Source: Staphylococcus capitis subsp. capitis (GTDB lineage: Bacteria > Bacillota > Bacilli > Staphylococcales > Staphylococcaceae). From it: 64,000 bases of DNA. Made by a program: the position numbers and the translations under genes. Positions 22,302 through 32,169 of the stretch are shown one piece after another. Position 1 is the first letter of the stretch. Each line of letters opens with the position of its first letter. The stretch is taken from contig NZ_CP145263.1 in the NCBI RefSeq assembly GCF_040739495.1, positions 1,302,001 through 1,366,000 of the forward strand, written 5' to 3'. Below the pieces are notes generated by a model. That model saw nothing but the letters and a program-made list of their open reading frames with translations, was not told where the DNA came from and searched no databases.

Positions 22302-25300
22302 ATGGATAACACTGAACAATTAGATATTTTATATAAGTTAAAAAAGGAAGTTGAGAAATCCAACAACTATGCCTTAGTTAACACTATTAACCAAGTAATA
22401 AAAAAAGTATATCTTAATCAATTTACCGCTTCTTTCGTAGGTCACTTTTCAGCTGGGAAATCAACGTTAATTAATCTATTACTTGAACAAAATATTTTAC
22501 CTAGCTCACCAGTACCTACAACAAGTAATACTGCAGTCGTGTCAGTCGCTGAAGAACCAGGAATCATCGCGAATTTACCTCACCAACAATACACTAAATT
22601 AAAAACTTATGATGATGTGAAACAAATGAATCGTCAAAATGTGGATGTTGAATCAGTAGAAATTAACTTCCCATCAAATAAATTCAACAACGGTTTCACA
22701 CTACAAGATACACCTGGCGTAGACTCAAATGTTGCCACACACCAGTCTAGTACTGAACAATTTATGTATACGAGCAACATTCTCTTCTATACTGTAGATT
22801 ACAATCACGTACAATCTGCATTAAACTTTAAATTCATGCGACGTATTAATGAAGTAGGTATTCCTATCGTGTTTGTCATTAATCAAATCGATAAACATAA
22901 TGAGGACGAAATATCATTTGATACATTTAAATCACGCGTAGAGAAATCAATTAAAGATTGGGATATTGAATTAACAGATACTTATTATGTATCTAAATTT
23001 GAGCATCCAGAGAACCAAATTAATGAATTATCTGATTACCTCGTTCAAATGGATAATCACCGAGAATCTGTCGAAGATTACGTGAATCGTACTATCGATT
23101 TTATTACTGAAGCACAACTTGCTTATATCCAAAAAGAAATCCAAGACATCCTCGATACACTTGATATCGAAGAGGAAGACTTTGAGCAAGCTTACATGAA
23201 GTTTCAACAAAATCAAGAAGTAAGCGAAGAAGCTCAACTATTAAACGACTCTGATAAATTACTAAATTATTTAAAGCAGAAACGTAAAGATATTTTAGAT
23301 AACGCTTATATCATGACACATGATATGCGAGAACAGTTAAGATCTTATCTTGAAAGTAAATCTGAAGACTTTAAAGTAGGCGGGCTTTTCAATAAGAAAA
23401 AGAAAAAAGAAGAAGAACAGGAACAACGACTGAATCAAGCTACTGACGCGTTACAAGATAAAGTGAACCAACAAATACGTCAGCCACTTCGAGAAGACAT
23501 GTCATTCTTAACACGCTTTATAAATGACAGTGAAGTTAATAATCAAATCCTAAACCAAGATTACCTTATAAAGCCATCATTAATTTCTGATTTATATCAA
23601 CCTCAGACAAGTATTAGCAATACGTATGTTCTTACATTCTCTGATGAAGTAGTGAAAGCTTTAAATAAACATATTGAACATGAATCAAACCCTATCTTTA
23701 AAGATGCTGTGAATCACGCTCAAGCAAGCGAGTTAACAACAGAAGATAATGAGGATAAACAAGAATATGAAAAATTCATTGAGTTGAAAAATTTAAGAGA
23801 ATCGTTAACTACTCATAATTATCAACATTATTATATCCATTTAGATGATTCACTGGATAAATTAATCGGAAGAACTGAAGCAAATTTCGAACTTAAAGAA
23901 GAAAATTCAACGGCTTACCACCACAAACATGAACAAGTCAACCATGATGAAGCAGAAACAGCAAATCAAGTTGATATTCAGAATGCACTTCAAGTAGTCG
24001 AAGATGTCCCTCTATTTGATCGTACGAAAAAGGACATCAAAGACACAATGCATCGCCTCAATAATCAAATCACTAAAATTGGTGTATTCGGAACTTTCAG
24101 TGCAGGAAAAAGTAGTTTAATCAATGCTTTATTAGGCGGTCAATATTTAGTAAGTTCACCAAATCCTACAACAGCAGCGACAACTGAATTATCATACGGT
24201 GAAGAAAGCCAAATCACCTTAAAATCATCTGAGCAATTACTAGATGAAGTCAACAATGTTCTTGAATATTACAATGCGTCATATGATTCATTAGAATCAT
24301 TTATTAACAGTGATTTGAAGAAACTTAAGACACAACTTGAAAAGAATCAACTCGCATTTATTGATGCCATTGAGAAACATTATGATATGTATCTAGACAT
24401 GTTAAATGAGGGAGAAGTGCATACCGTCTCTCAAGAAGACGTTAAAAAATGGAGTGCAGAAGATGAATACGCTACATTCGTTAAGACCGTGCATCTTAAC
24501 CTTCCACTTGAATGGTTAAAAGGTAAAATTATCGTCGATTCATTAGGTCTTCACTCTAATAATCAACGACACACTAACGAAACTGAGCAGATTCTTACTT
24601 CTTCAGATTTAATCCTCTACGTAAGTTATTTTAATCATTCATTCACGGATAACGATAAAGCGTTTATCGAGCACATGAAAGCGATGAATCAATTAAATGA
24701 GAATCAAGCATTCAAGATGGTTATTAATGCAGTAGATTTAGCTGAAAATGAAGACGACCTCAACGCAGTGCGTGATTATGTTGCAGATGCACTTGGACAA
24801 GTTAACCTTCATTCTGAGATATTTAGCGTTTCAAGTCGTAAAAGCTTAAAAGAGGGCGATCAAGGTATAGATCAATTGCGCGATAGCATTCAGCGATTTG
24901 CTGATGTCGAATCTAAAACCATTTTAGAACAACAGATGGTTCATCAAATTCAACAAATGAATGATTCCTATAAAGAAATGATTCAAGAGTTCCATAATAA
25001 TAAGGAACAAATACAAGCTAGACAAGAAAAATTATTAAACATTAAAGACCAAGATAGACTTAATAGCCAATTGATCAATACTACATCGCAACATACTAAT
25101 AACGAAGTTGATGAACAAATCTATCATTTAAACAATAGACTCAATCTTCAATTATTAGACGAAGTGAAATCAGTTTATAACAGTCAAATGACTCAAAATA
25201 GTGATTTTAATGAAGAGAAAAAGATTTCTACTAAAACTTATCTTGATCAAATTCATCAACGATTATATTTAGAACAATCATTAATTACTGAAAGAATCAA

Positions 25301-25742
25301 AAAGTATTTTAATTCACAATTAGAAGAGCAAATTGCACCAATTATCAAGAAGTTAAATCACATACACGTACTAGTTAAAGCTCAATTTGATGTAGAACCT
25401 GATGTAAAGGAAACACCATTTTTAAAAATAGATTTAAATGATATGATTGCAGCCTTACCGAAGCAATTAACAAAACGTAAAATACTAAATCCTAATTCAC
25501 AACGTGATATCCAAGAACAAATTGCAAATGTAACATTAGAATTGTTACAAGATGGTTTGAGTGAATTAAAACAAGAACTAAACGTCTATGTGCAACAGAT
25601 GTCACGTCAAGCTGAAACGCAATTCAAACAACTAGAGCAACAAATTCAAGAACAAATTGATGAATTACTATCATTCAAATTAGATGATACGCTCATCCAA
25701 CAACTCGAAACAAAATCGAAACAACTTGATGAAATCATATAA
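22302..25742 (+). CDS. dynA: Double-headed bacterial dynamin (DynA-like)
   Basis: The 1146-residue large GTPase contains two tandem dynamin units. The first has P-loop GHFSAGKST (47-55), switch PTTSNTA, DTPGVDSN and NQID. The second has GTFSAGKSS (about 596-604), NPTTAATTE, a DSLGLHSN in place of DxxG, and NAVD. Long coiled-coil regions follow each GTPase, and a basic KKKKKEEE loop lies near residue 365. In B. subtilis DynA tethers and fuses membranes and aids tolerance to phage and membrane-active compounds. It is followed closely by the ypcP exonuclease gene, as in Bacillus. Confidence 0.92.
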   Translation: MDNTEQLDILYKLKKEVEKSNNYALVNTINQVIKKVYLNQFTASFVGHFSAGKSTLINLLLEQNILPSSPVPTTSNTAVVSVAEEPGIIANLPHQQYTKLKTYDDVKQMNRQNVDVESVEINFPSNKFNNGFTLQDTPGVDSNVATHQSSTEQFMYTSNILFYTVDYNHVQSALNFKFMRRINEVGIPIVFVINQIDKHNEDEISFDTFKSRVEKSIKDWDIELTDTYYVSKFEHPENQINELSDYLVQMDNHRESVEDYVNRTIDFITEAQLAYIQKEIQDILDTLDIEEEDFEQAYMKFQQNQEVSEEAQLLNDSDKLLNYLKQKRKDILDNAYIMTHDMREQLRSYLESKSEDFKVGGLFNKKKKKEEEQEQRLNQATDALQDKVNQQIRQPLREDMSFLTRFINDSEVNNQILNQDYLIKPSLISDLYQPQTSISNTYVLTFSDEVVKALNKHIEHESNPIFKDAVNHAQASELTTEDNEDKQEYEKFIELKNLRESLTTHNYQHYYIHLDDSLDKLIGRTEANFELKEENSTAYHHKHEQVNHDEAETANQVDIQNALQVVEDVPLFDRTKKDIKDTMHRLNNQITKIGVFGTFSAGKSSLINALLGGQYLVSSPNPTTAATTELSYGEESQITLKSSEQLLDEVNNVLEYYNASYDSLESFINSDLKKLKTQLEKNQLAFIDAIEKHYDMYLDMLNEGEVHTVSQEDVKKWSAEDEYATFVKTVHLNLPLEWLKGKIIVDSLGLHSNNQRHTNETEQILTSSDLILYVSYFNHSFTDNDKAFIEHMKAMNQLNENQAFKMVINAVDLAENEDDLNAVRDYVADALGQVNLHSEIFSVSSRKSLKEGDQGIDQLRDSIQRFADVESKTILEQQMVHQIQQMNDSYKEMIQEFHNNKEQIQARQEKLLNIKDQDRLNSQLINTTSQHTNNEVDEQIYHLNNRLNLQLLDEVKSVYNSQMTQNSDFNEEKKISTKTYLDQIHQRLYLEQSLITERIKKYFNSQLEEQIAPIIKKLNHIHVLVKAQFDVEPDVKETPFLKIDLNDMIAALPKQLTKRKILNPNSQRDIQEQIANVTLELLQDGLSELKQELNVYVQQMSRQAETQFKQLEQQIQEQIDELLSFKLDDTLIQQLETKSKQLDEII

Positions 25743-25762
25743 GAAGAAAGAAGAACGCTATC

Positions 25763-26641
25763 ATGACAAATAGAGTATTAATCGTGGACGGAATGGCTCT
25801 ACTATTTAGACATTTTTATGCAACGAGTCTACACAATCAATTTATGTATAACTCTAAAGGTATTCCTACAAATGGCGTTCAAGGCTTTGTAAGACATATC
25901 TTCAGTGCAATTAAAGAAATTAATCCTACACATGTTGCAGTATGTTGGGATATGGGGCAACAAACCTTTCGCAACGAAATGTTTGAAGGGTATAAACAAA
26001 ATCGGCCAGAACCACCAGCAGAACTTATACCACAATTTGATTACGTTAAAGAAATCTCACAACAATTTGGATTTGTAAATATTGGTGTTACTAATTATGA
26101 AGCTGATGATGTGATTGGGAGCCTCGCTCATACTTATTCTGATAACAATGAAGTTTTTATCATTACAGGAGATAGAGATATTCTCCAATGTATAAATGAG
26201 AATGTAGAAGTTTGGCTTACTAAAAAAGGATTTACTATTTATAATCGCTATACTCTAGATCGATTTAAAAACGAATACGGATTAGAACCCAAACAATTAA
26301 TAGATGTTAAAGCATTTATGGGAGATACGGCAGATGGTTATCCTGGAGTAAAAGGTATCGGTGAGAAAACAGCTATCAAATTAATTCAAAATCATCATAG
26401 CGTTGAAAACGTAATTCAAAATATATCTACATTGATACCAGCGCAGCAAAAGAAAATTAACGATAACATAAACAATTTACATTTATCAAAATCATTAGCT
26501 GAAATTCACACTCAAGTGCCACTCGAATCAGAACAGCTCTTTAATGAAATGGCATACGCACATGAACTAAATGAAATACTTTCAATTTGTAACGAACATG
26601 AGTTGTATGTTTCAGGAAAATATCTAGCAAGCAACTTTTAA
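25763..26641 (+). CDS. ypcP: Stand-alone 5'-3' exonuclease (PolI N-domain/FEN type)
   Basis: The 292-residue protein has the full 5'-nuclease core: VDGMALLFRHFYA, WDMGQQTFR, NYEADDVIGSLA, ITGDRDILQ and the helix-3-turn GDTADGYPGVKGIGEKTA. It probably removes RNA primers and flaps together with PolI. ATG 25763 starts 20 bases after the dynA stop, with AAGAAAG upstream, and a strong terminator follows. Homologous to YpcP of B. subtilis in position and length. Confidence 0.92.
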   Translation: MTNRVLIVDGMALLFRHFYATSLHNQFMYNSKGIPTNGVQGFVRHIFSAIKEINPTHVAVCWDMGQQTFRNEMFEGYKQNRPEPPAELIPQFDYVKEISQQFGFVNIGVTNYEADDVIGSLAHTYSDNNEVFIITGDRDILQCINENVEVWLTKKGFTIYNRYTLDRFKNEYGLEPKQLIDVKAFMGDTADGYPGVKGIGEKTAIKLIQNHHSVENVIQNISTLIPAQQKKINDNINNLHLSKSLAEIHTQVPLESEQLFNEMAYAHELNEILSICNEHELYVSGKYLASNF

Positions 26642-26646
26642 TCATT

Positions 26647-26700
26647 AAACCAAATGGACTTATCGAAATTAATTCGTAAAGCCATTTGGTTTATTTTATA
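26647..26700 (+). terminator. Terminator of dynA-ypcP
   Basis: AAACCAAATGG (26647-26657) and CCATTTGGTTT (26682-26692) make an 11-bp stem followed by TTTATTTTAT. Confidence 0.85.
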
Positions 26701-26835
26701 CCCATCATATACGCAACATAAAATTTATTTTATATAAATATTGTGAATTAATTTCACTTTCTTTATATAAAGTGATATTATTGTTTAGAACGAATAAAAT
26801 ATTGTTCGAAACTCTATTGTGATAGATAAGTGAGC

Positions 26836-26964
26836 ATGCCGCATTCAAATTATGATTTTGATAAAACGACATTAGCTCTAAATTTTATTAAACTCATTTT
26901 GAATGGTATTCTTTTCATTTTAAATATCGTCATTATGGTCAATTTTAAGTACACGATATATTAA
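26836..26964 (+). CDS. Possible 42-residue membrane peptide (low confidence)
   Basis: In the 366-base gap before the Ebh remnant an ATG frame encodes 42 residues: a polar start (MPHSNYDFDKTT) followed by one hydrophobic stretch of about 22 residues and a basic end. Upstream AAGTGAG is a poor ribosome site. It could be a small membrane peptide, a toxin-like peptide, or a chance frame in decayed ebh flanking DNA; there is no homology I can recognise. Its unusually coherent membrane helix is the only reason to list it. Confidence 0.25.
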   Translation: MPHSNYDFDKTTLALNFIKLILNGILFILNIVIMVNFKYTIY

Positions 26965-27007
26965 ATCACATCAAACAACAAAGACATAACATCTAGAATA
27001 GGAGTGA

Positions 27008-30000
27008 ACGGAAGATTTACACAATGCTTTAATAAGTAATGCAACACCTGTTCATGCGAGTGTTAACTACATCAATGCAGACGAGGATTTACAAAATCAA
27101 TTTGATCAAGCGCTTCAACAAGCAAGAAATACATTGTCTAAAGCTAAAGGTAAACCTGCTTCAATTGAAGAAGTTCAAGGCTTAATTCAGTCTATTAAAG
27201 ATACTAAAGAAGCATTAAATGGTGATCAACGTCTTGCTAAAGCTAAATTTAAAGCTGAGATATTTATTAATCAATTAAAAGATTTAAATAATGCTCAACG
27301 TGTAGACTCAATTAAACAAGCAAATGATACTGATAATCTAAAAGATTTATCGCAAATCGTTTCTACTGCATCAGATTTAAATAATTCTATGTCAGAATTA
27401 AAAGCCAAATTAAAAGAAACAGTTAATCCTGTTAAATCAAGCATCAATTACATTAATGCCGACTATGATTTAAAACGTCAATTTAATAAAGCAGTTAAAG
27501 ACGCTAGAGAAGCATTAAGTAAAACTAAAGGCGCCAACCTCAACGAAAGAGATATTCAAGGTTTATCTCAAGCAATTGATAGCACTAAAGATGCATTAAA
27601 TGGTGAACAACGTCTTGCCGAAGCTAAAGAGAAATCTAAACAATTTATAAAACAACTTGATACTCTTAATAATGCTCAAAACAATTATTTAACAAATGAG
27701 ATTAATAAATCTGATAATATTAAAGATATAACAAACATAGTAGATAATGCTTCAAGTCTAAATGATGCAATGAAAGACCTTAGAGATACCGTTGCACAAT
27801 TAAACCAATCTACTAAAGATAGTATTAATTATCAAAATGCAGACGAAGATTTAAAATTACAATTTGATAATGCGATAAATATAGCTAATAATGTTTTAAA
27901 CAAAAAAGATGGCGACAACTTAGATATCACTGTTATTGAAGGTATGACTCAAGCGATTAAAGATGCTAAGGACGCACTTAATGGTGAACAACGCCTTAAA
28001 AATGCTCAACAAGCTGCACATAAAGCTATTGACGATGCACTTAAACATCAACTTGATGAAATCAATCATGCTAATGCTACAGATGAATCAAAAGCACAAG
28101 CTATTAAATCTGTAGAGAATGCAGCTAAACATGCTAATGCTGATATTGATCATGCAAGTTCTAATATAGGCGTTTTTAACGCTGAAAATGAAGGAACAAC
28201 AGCTATTAAACATACGCATGCTGATGAATTACCAAAAGCTAAAATTGATGCTAATAATGAAATCGATCAAAAATTAAAAGGTTTATTGAATAATATTGAT
28301 CAAAACCCTAATTTATCTAATCAAGAAAAAGAGAAACTCAAAGATGATTTAAATCATGCAATCGAGAACATTAAAAACGAGATTGATCGTGCTACTAATA
28401 AACAAGCTGTTGCAGATGAAAAAGCTAAAGCAGATCATTTAATGAAAGGTACTCAAGATATCATATCTGCAAAAGAACAAGCTAAACAATCAATTAAAGA
28501 TTTAGCACAACGTAAGCGAGATGCAATCAATAACAATCCTGATTTGACTGACCAGCAAAAAGCACACGCACTTGCTGAAATCAATAAAGCGGAAAAAGAG
28601 GCTATTAAACAAATAGAGAACTCTAATTCTGTAGATCAAATTAACAAAGTTAAAGATGATAGTCTTAACCACATTGCGAAAATTGTAATATGGGATACTG
28701 ATCAACAGCCATCAATACTTCATCGTCCTGATTTAAGCTTACAAGATGCGTTAGTTACAGGAAAAGTCATCGTGCATAGAGGTGCTACGATTACACTTAG
28801 TGAAATTGAAAGTGCCATGACTTTAGCTGATGGTCTTAAAGTTAGAATCATTTCATTACCTAACACAGATAAAGTTGCAGATAACCTAACTGCGAAAGTT
28901 GAAGTGACTCTTGCGAACGATACATCAGTTATTGTCGATGTTCCTGTAGATGTTATTGAAAAAGAACTTCAAGTTGCAAAAGATGAAGCATCACAACAAA
29001 TTGATCAAGCTACTAAACAAAAGTTAGATGAAATTGATAAAGATAAAATTTTAACCGAACAGCAAAAAGAACAAGCTAAAGCTGAAGTTCAAAAACTTAA
29101 AGATCAAGCTATTGATAAAATTAACAATTCAACTAATGTAAAAGATGTTGAAAATAATCAAAATAAAGATTTAAATGATATTAATCATTTTGATCCTAGA
29201 CAATTTACATTGGACAAAGCTAAAGAAGCTAATAAAGCTGAAGTTAATAAACTTACACAAGAAGGTGTACAAGAAATTAAACATATTTCTGATTTATCAT
29301 CTGAAGAACAAGCTCAATTCAATCATCAACTAAAAGATCTTGAATCTAAAGTTAATAACATGATTAAAAATGCAAATGATATAGACGAACTCAAACGCAT
29401 TCTCAAAGATTTCAAAGTGCAACGCGATCACATCATTGCACAAGCTCATTTACTCGGTGAAAAACATAAAGCTGAACGTAGACTCAATAACGTTGTTAAT
29501 AATAGAACTCAACAAATTATTAATGATATGTCAGCAAGTCAATACCAAAGACAATTAGCAATCAATCGTATTAGACAAATAGAATTAGATACTATGAATG
29601 CAATTCATCGTGCTAAAACAATCAAAGAAGTCCAAGACGCGTTACTGAATGGTATTCGTAGAATCATGGAAGTAGGTTTAGAAGGTTCATTTGATTCAAT
29701 TTCCAATCAACAACGCGCTGCTAACAACGCTTATAAACACGACGTCCGTCTAAGAGAAAATGATATAAAAAGTCATATAGGTCAAACAGAATCTTACAAA
29801 GAAGTATTAAGTCACACAGGTATTAAATCAGGTAAGAATAAACACAAAGACGATGATCCTAAACATGTTAAACATCATGATAATAATTTCATCAATCGAG
29901 TTATCGATGACTTTGGCAAAGCAGTAGGCTTCATCACACTAACTGGTTTACTTTCAGGATTCTGGCTAGCGCTTGCTAAAAGACGTAAAAAAGAAGAGGA

Positions 30001-30292
30001 AGAAGAAAAATTGAATGATAAGAAGGATCCTCATATTTCCGATTCTAAAAAAGTAGAACCATTGATTATAGCTAAACGAAAAAAAGATAAAGAAGAAGAA
30101 ACTGTTATTGAAGAAGACAATAAAAAAGCAATTCCTGTAGTGAAAAATAAAAGAGAAAAAGAGGAGAACAAACAGATAAGAAGAGAGACATGTTCTTCGA
30201 AAAAAGCAAAAACAAACAAAACGCAACGTCCTTCTTCAAACACTAAGTCAAAAAAAGGTACTACTAAAAACAAAAAGCGTTCAAAAAAGTAA
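27008..30292 (+). pseudogene. ebh: Remnant of giant cell-wall adhesin Ebh (C-terminal part only)
   Basis: The frame is open from just after a TGA at 27005 to 30292 (about 1094 codons), but there is no signal peptide or well-placed start; the first TTG (27134) has no ribosome site. It begins inside a repeat. Three copies of a 127-residue FIVAR/GA-type module are phased by 381 bp (INADxDL at 27062, 27443, 27824), followed by DUF1542-like helical repeats. Next comes the Ebh-specific C-terminal domain (IVIWDTDQQPS to about codon 660), then more repeats. A membrane span (GFITLTGLLSGFWLALA) and a long Lys/Glu-rich tail end it. Intact Ebh proteins reach 9000-11000 residues, so nearly all of the gene has been lost. 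The position between ypcP and ypdQ matches the staphylococcal ebh locus. Confidence 0.85.
27062..28020 (+). repeat. Ebh 381-bp (127-residue) module repeats
   Basis: The unit starting at the INADxDLxxQF segment recurs at 27062, 27443 and 27824, each with a following KDALNGExRLxxA segment. Spacing is exactly 381 bp both times. These are the FIVAR-type fibronectin/ECM-binding modules of Ebh. Confidence 0.85.
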
Positions 30293-30316
30293 AAAATAAA
30301 TAACCGCTTCTAAAGT

Positions 30317-30360
30317 AAGAACAGGTTATAGGAAATTCTATAGCCTGTTCTTTTTTTTAT
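30317..30360. terminator. Bidirectional terminator between ebh remnant and ypdQ
   Basis: AAGAACAGGTTATAG and CTATAGCCTGTTCTT pair (one mismatch pair) around GAAATT, followed by a T run on the plus strand; A-rich sequence on the other side gives U on the minus strand. Confidence 0.8.
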
Positions 30361-30749
30361 TTAATCAATTTATATAAAGCTTGTTGTGCATGCTGGTTTG
30401 CTTCTTTATTTTTATCTCTAGGAACCCATTTAACAAACATTAAATCAAAACTTTGTTCGAGAATTTTCATATTATCATAATAAGGTTTAAATTTAGCATT
30501 TTTTACACGACCACTATTAACACTATCTTCAATTAATTTTGAATCAGTATGAAGTAGGGCGTTTCTAACATTGAGCTCTCTTGCATGTTCTAACGCATAA
30601 ATCATTGCTGCCCATTCCGCACTATGATTATCTAACTCTCTTAAATCATGAGTAAACACGTGACGTTCAGATTCTTCTTTAATTACAACTGCACATGCAC
30701 TTCTACCCGGATTACCTTTAGTTGCCGCATCAAAGTATATTTTTGCCAT
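30357..30749 (-). CDS. ypdQ: RNase HI-like protein (YpdQ type)
   Basis: The 130-residue RNase H fold shows the first Asp in YFDAATKGNPG, the Glu in HSAEWAAM, the Asp in LHTDSKLI and a late Asp in VPRDKNKEANQHAQ, so the usual catalytic acids appear present. The family cleaves RNA in RNA-DNA hybrids, though the B. subtilis homologue YpdQ has been reported as weak or inactive (recalled). It is transcribed leftward toward the ebh remnant. In B. subtilis ypcP, ypdQ and ypdP are neighbours; here ebh is inserted between them. Confidence 0.88.
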   Translation of the reverse strand: MAKIYFDAATKGNPGRSACAVVIKEESERHVFTHDLRELDNHSAEWAAMIYALEHARELNVRNALLHTDSKLIEDSVNSGRVKNAKFKPYYDNMKILEQSFDLMFVKWVPRDKNKEANQHAQQALYKLIK

Positions 30750-30908
30750 CTCATATACACCTTCGTTTGTAAGTTTGACTATATTGTAGCAAATTTATAA
30801 ATAGACAGGTCAAATCATTTCTTTCCTGACTTTTTCTTGAAAATAATTACCTTTATAGACTTGTTTTATACCTGTATATTGAGACAAGATTCTGAAAAAA
30901 CGCGCACA

Positions 30909-30945
30909 TAAAAAATGCCGACAAAGCCCGCAGACTTTATCGACA
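30909..30945 (-). terminator. Terminator of the queuosine-precursor transporter gene
   Basis: On the minus strand TGTCGATAAAG pairs with CTTTGTCGGCA (with G-U pairs), followed by TTTTTTATG. Confidence 0.75.
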
Positions 30946-30984
30946 GTCTCAATTAACTTAGTTCTTTAATAAGTTGACTAAGAA

Positions 30985-31689
30985 TTAATAGCCTTCATCA
31001 AGTTTTTGAATCTTACCTTTGCGATAGAAAGATTTAGCAATGTAACCGAAAGGCACATTGAATATAGTTGAAATAAGTTTTAATAGGTAAGTTGTTATAA
31101 ATATTTCGAACACAGCCATATTAGGTAAAGTACCTGCGAATGCAATGATAACAAATAATGCTGTATCTATAATTGAACTTAAAATCGTACTACCATAAGC
31201 ACGTATAATAAACGTTTTATCTGAGCTGAAAATCTTTTTAATCATTGAAAAGATAAACACATCTACATGTTGCCCGATAATATATGCAACGATTGAACCT
31301 AAAGCAATTCTAGGCACTAAATCAAAGATTGTTTTAAGCGCACCTTGAGCAGTATCTTCAGGTGCAGGTATAAAGTGTAAAGACATTTGCATTACAATAA
31401 TCATTACTAATGTTGAAGAAAAACTCAGCCAAACGGCACGTTTTGCTACTTTTCTGCCGTAAATATCATTCAATATGTCTGTAGCAAGATAGATAGAGGC
31501 GAACATAACATTCCCTAATGTCGCCGAAATGCCAAATATATGAACTGTCTTTATGACTTGAATATTAGCTATAATTGTTCCCATTGCTACCCATGCAATT
31601 AAACCATGTTTCCCAAAAAAGCGATACATGAGAACCATTAAAATAAATGTAACTATAAACGAAGCTACACCAAAAATCTCATTAAACAT
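30985..31689 (-). CDS. ypdP: Queuosine precursor transporter (YhhQ/VUT family, YpdP)
   Basis: The 234-residue protein has about six to seven membrane spans and family segments such as VMFASIYLATDILNDIYGRK and GSIVAYIIGQHVDVFIF. The COG1738 family imports the 7-deazaguanines preQ0 or preQ1 for tRNA queuosine. The start ATG at 31689 follows AGGAGG, which is part of a preQ1-I riboswitch, strongly supporting preQ1 as the cargo or the regulated metabolite. A terminator follows, so it is a single-gene transcript. Confidence 0.92.
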   Translation of the reverse strand: MFNEIFGVASFIVTFILMVLMYRFFGKHGLIAWVAMGTIIANIQVIKTVHIFGISATLGNVMFASIYLATDILNDIYGRKVAKRAVWLSFSSTLVMIIVMQMSLHFIPAPEDTAQGALKTIFDLVPRIALGSIVAYIIGQHVDVFIFSMIKKIFSSDKTFIIRAYGSTILSSIIDTALFVIIAFAGTLPNMAVFEIFITTYLLKLISTIFNVPFGYIAKSFYRKGKIQKLDEGY

Positions 31690-31696
31690 CTTACAT

Positions 31697-31735
31697 CCTC
31701 CTAAATTTTGTTAAAGCGGGTGTTTAGAAACCGCG
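31697..31735 (-). promoter_or_regulatory. preQ1-I riboswitch controlling translation of the transporter
   Basis: Read on the minus strand, the leader is GCGG, a loop TTTCTAAACA, CCCGC, then TTTAACAAAATTTAGGAGG. P1 is GCGG (31734-31731) with CCGC (31719-31716). The H-type pseudoknot P2 forms between CTAAA in the loop (31727-31723) and TTTAG (31705-31701), which overlaps the first bases of AGGAGG. The TTAACAAAA tail matches the conserved A-rich strand of known preQ1-I aptamers. Ligand binding should therefore hide the ribosome site and shut down the importer. Confidence 0.88.
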
Positions 31736-31879
31736 AAAAAACAACCTAATTAGTTTACTTTAAAAAACAAAAATATGCAATAGCGTTACTAAAATTTACA
31801 TAATACATACAACTCAATCAGCATTCTTTCTCAGTACCATTTGCAACAAACTTCCAATAATTAAATATAAATTGATTAT

Positions 31880-31909
31880 TTCAAAATACGTCCCTAACAA
31901 TGCTATAAT
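31880..31909 (+). promoter_or_regulatory. Candidate promoter for the zinc-finger/NifU-N/cvfC cluster
   Basis: An extended -10 TGCTATAAT (TATAAT 31904-31909) is preceded by TTCAAA at 31880-31885, an 18-base spacer. Confidence 0.55.
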
Positions 31910-31962
31910 ACAAACATGTGAAACAAGAGATGTAACATTAATAAAGTATATAGCTAAAGGAA

Positions 31963-32157
31963 GTGGAGGCTATACTCACTTATTCAGAACAAAAAGCGAT
32001 TAATAAAATCGACGAGCTCATGAACACTTATTGTTACCAATGCCCACTAAAAGCGCACAACAGAAAAACGCAAGGTAAAACACAAGCGCATCATTTTTGC
32101 ATTAATGAGTGTTCAATAGGTAAACAAATCAAACAAATAGGGAACGAGCTACAATAG
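31963..32157 (+). CDS. Small zinc-finger domain protein
   Basis: This protein of about 64 residues has a Cys cluster YCYQCP near residue 23 and HHFCINECSIGKQI near 43, matching the short Firmicute 'zinc-finger domain-containing protein' family (C-x2-C ... C-x3-C with flanking His). The start is uncertain: the frame has no ATG; GTG 31963 lies directly at AAGGAAGTGGAGG, and the GGAGG is inside the frame with only ATA (31972) just after it. It precedes the NifU-N genes by 12 bases. Function is unknown. Confidence 0.75.
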   Translation: MEAILTYSEQKAINKIDELMNTYCYQCPLKAHNRKTQGKTQAHHFCINECSIGKQIKQIGNELQ

Positions 32158-32169
32158 GAGGACACCAAT

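Noticed and set aside
27062..28020. Regularly spaced repeats considered as a CRISPR-like or satellite array
   Set aside because: Period is 381 bp and the frame is maintained; they are protein modules of Ebh.
29966..30273. Two minus-strand ORFs rich in Phe/Ser opposite the ebh tail
   Set aside because: They are shadows of the Lys/Glu-rich tail codons and have no start signals.
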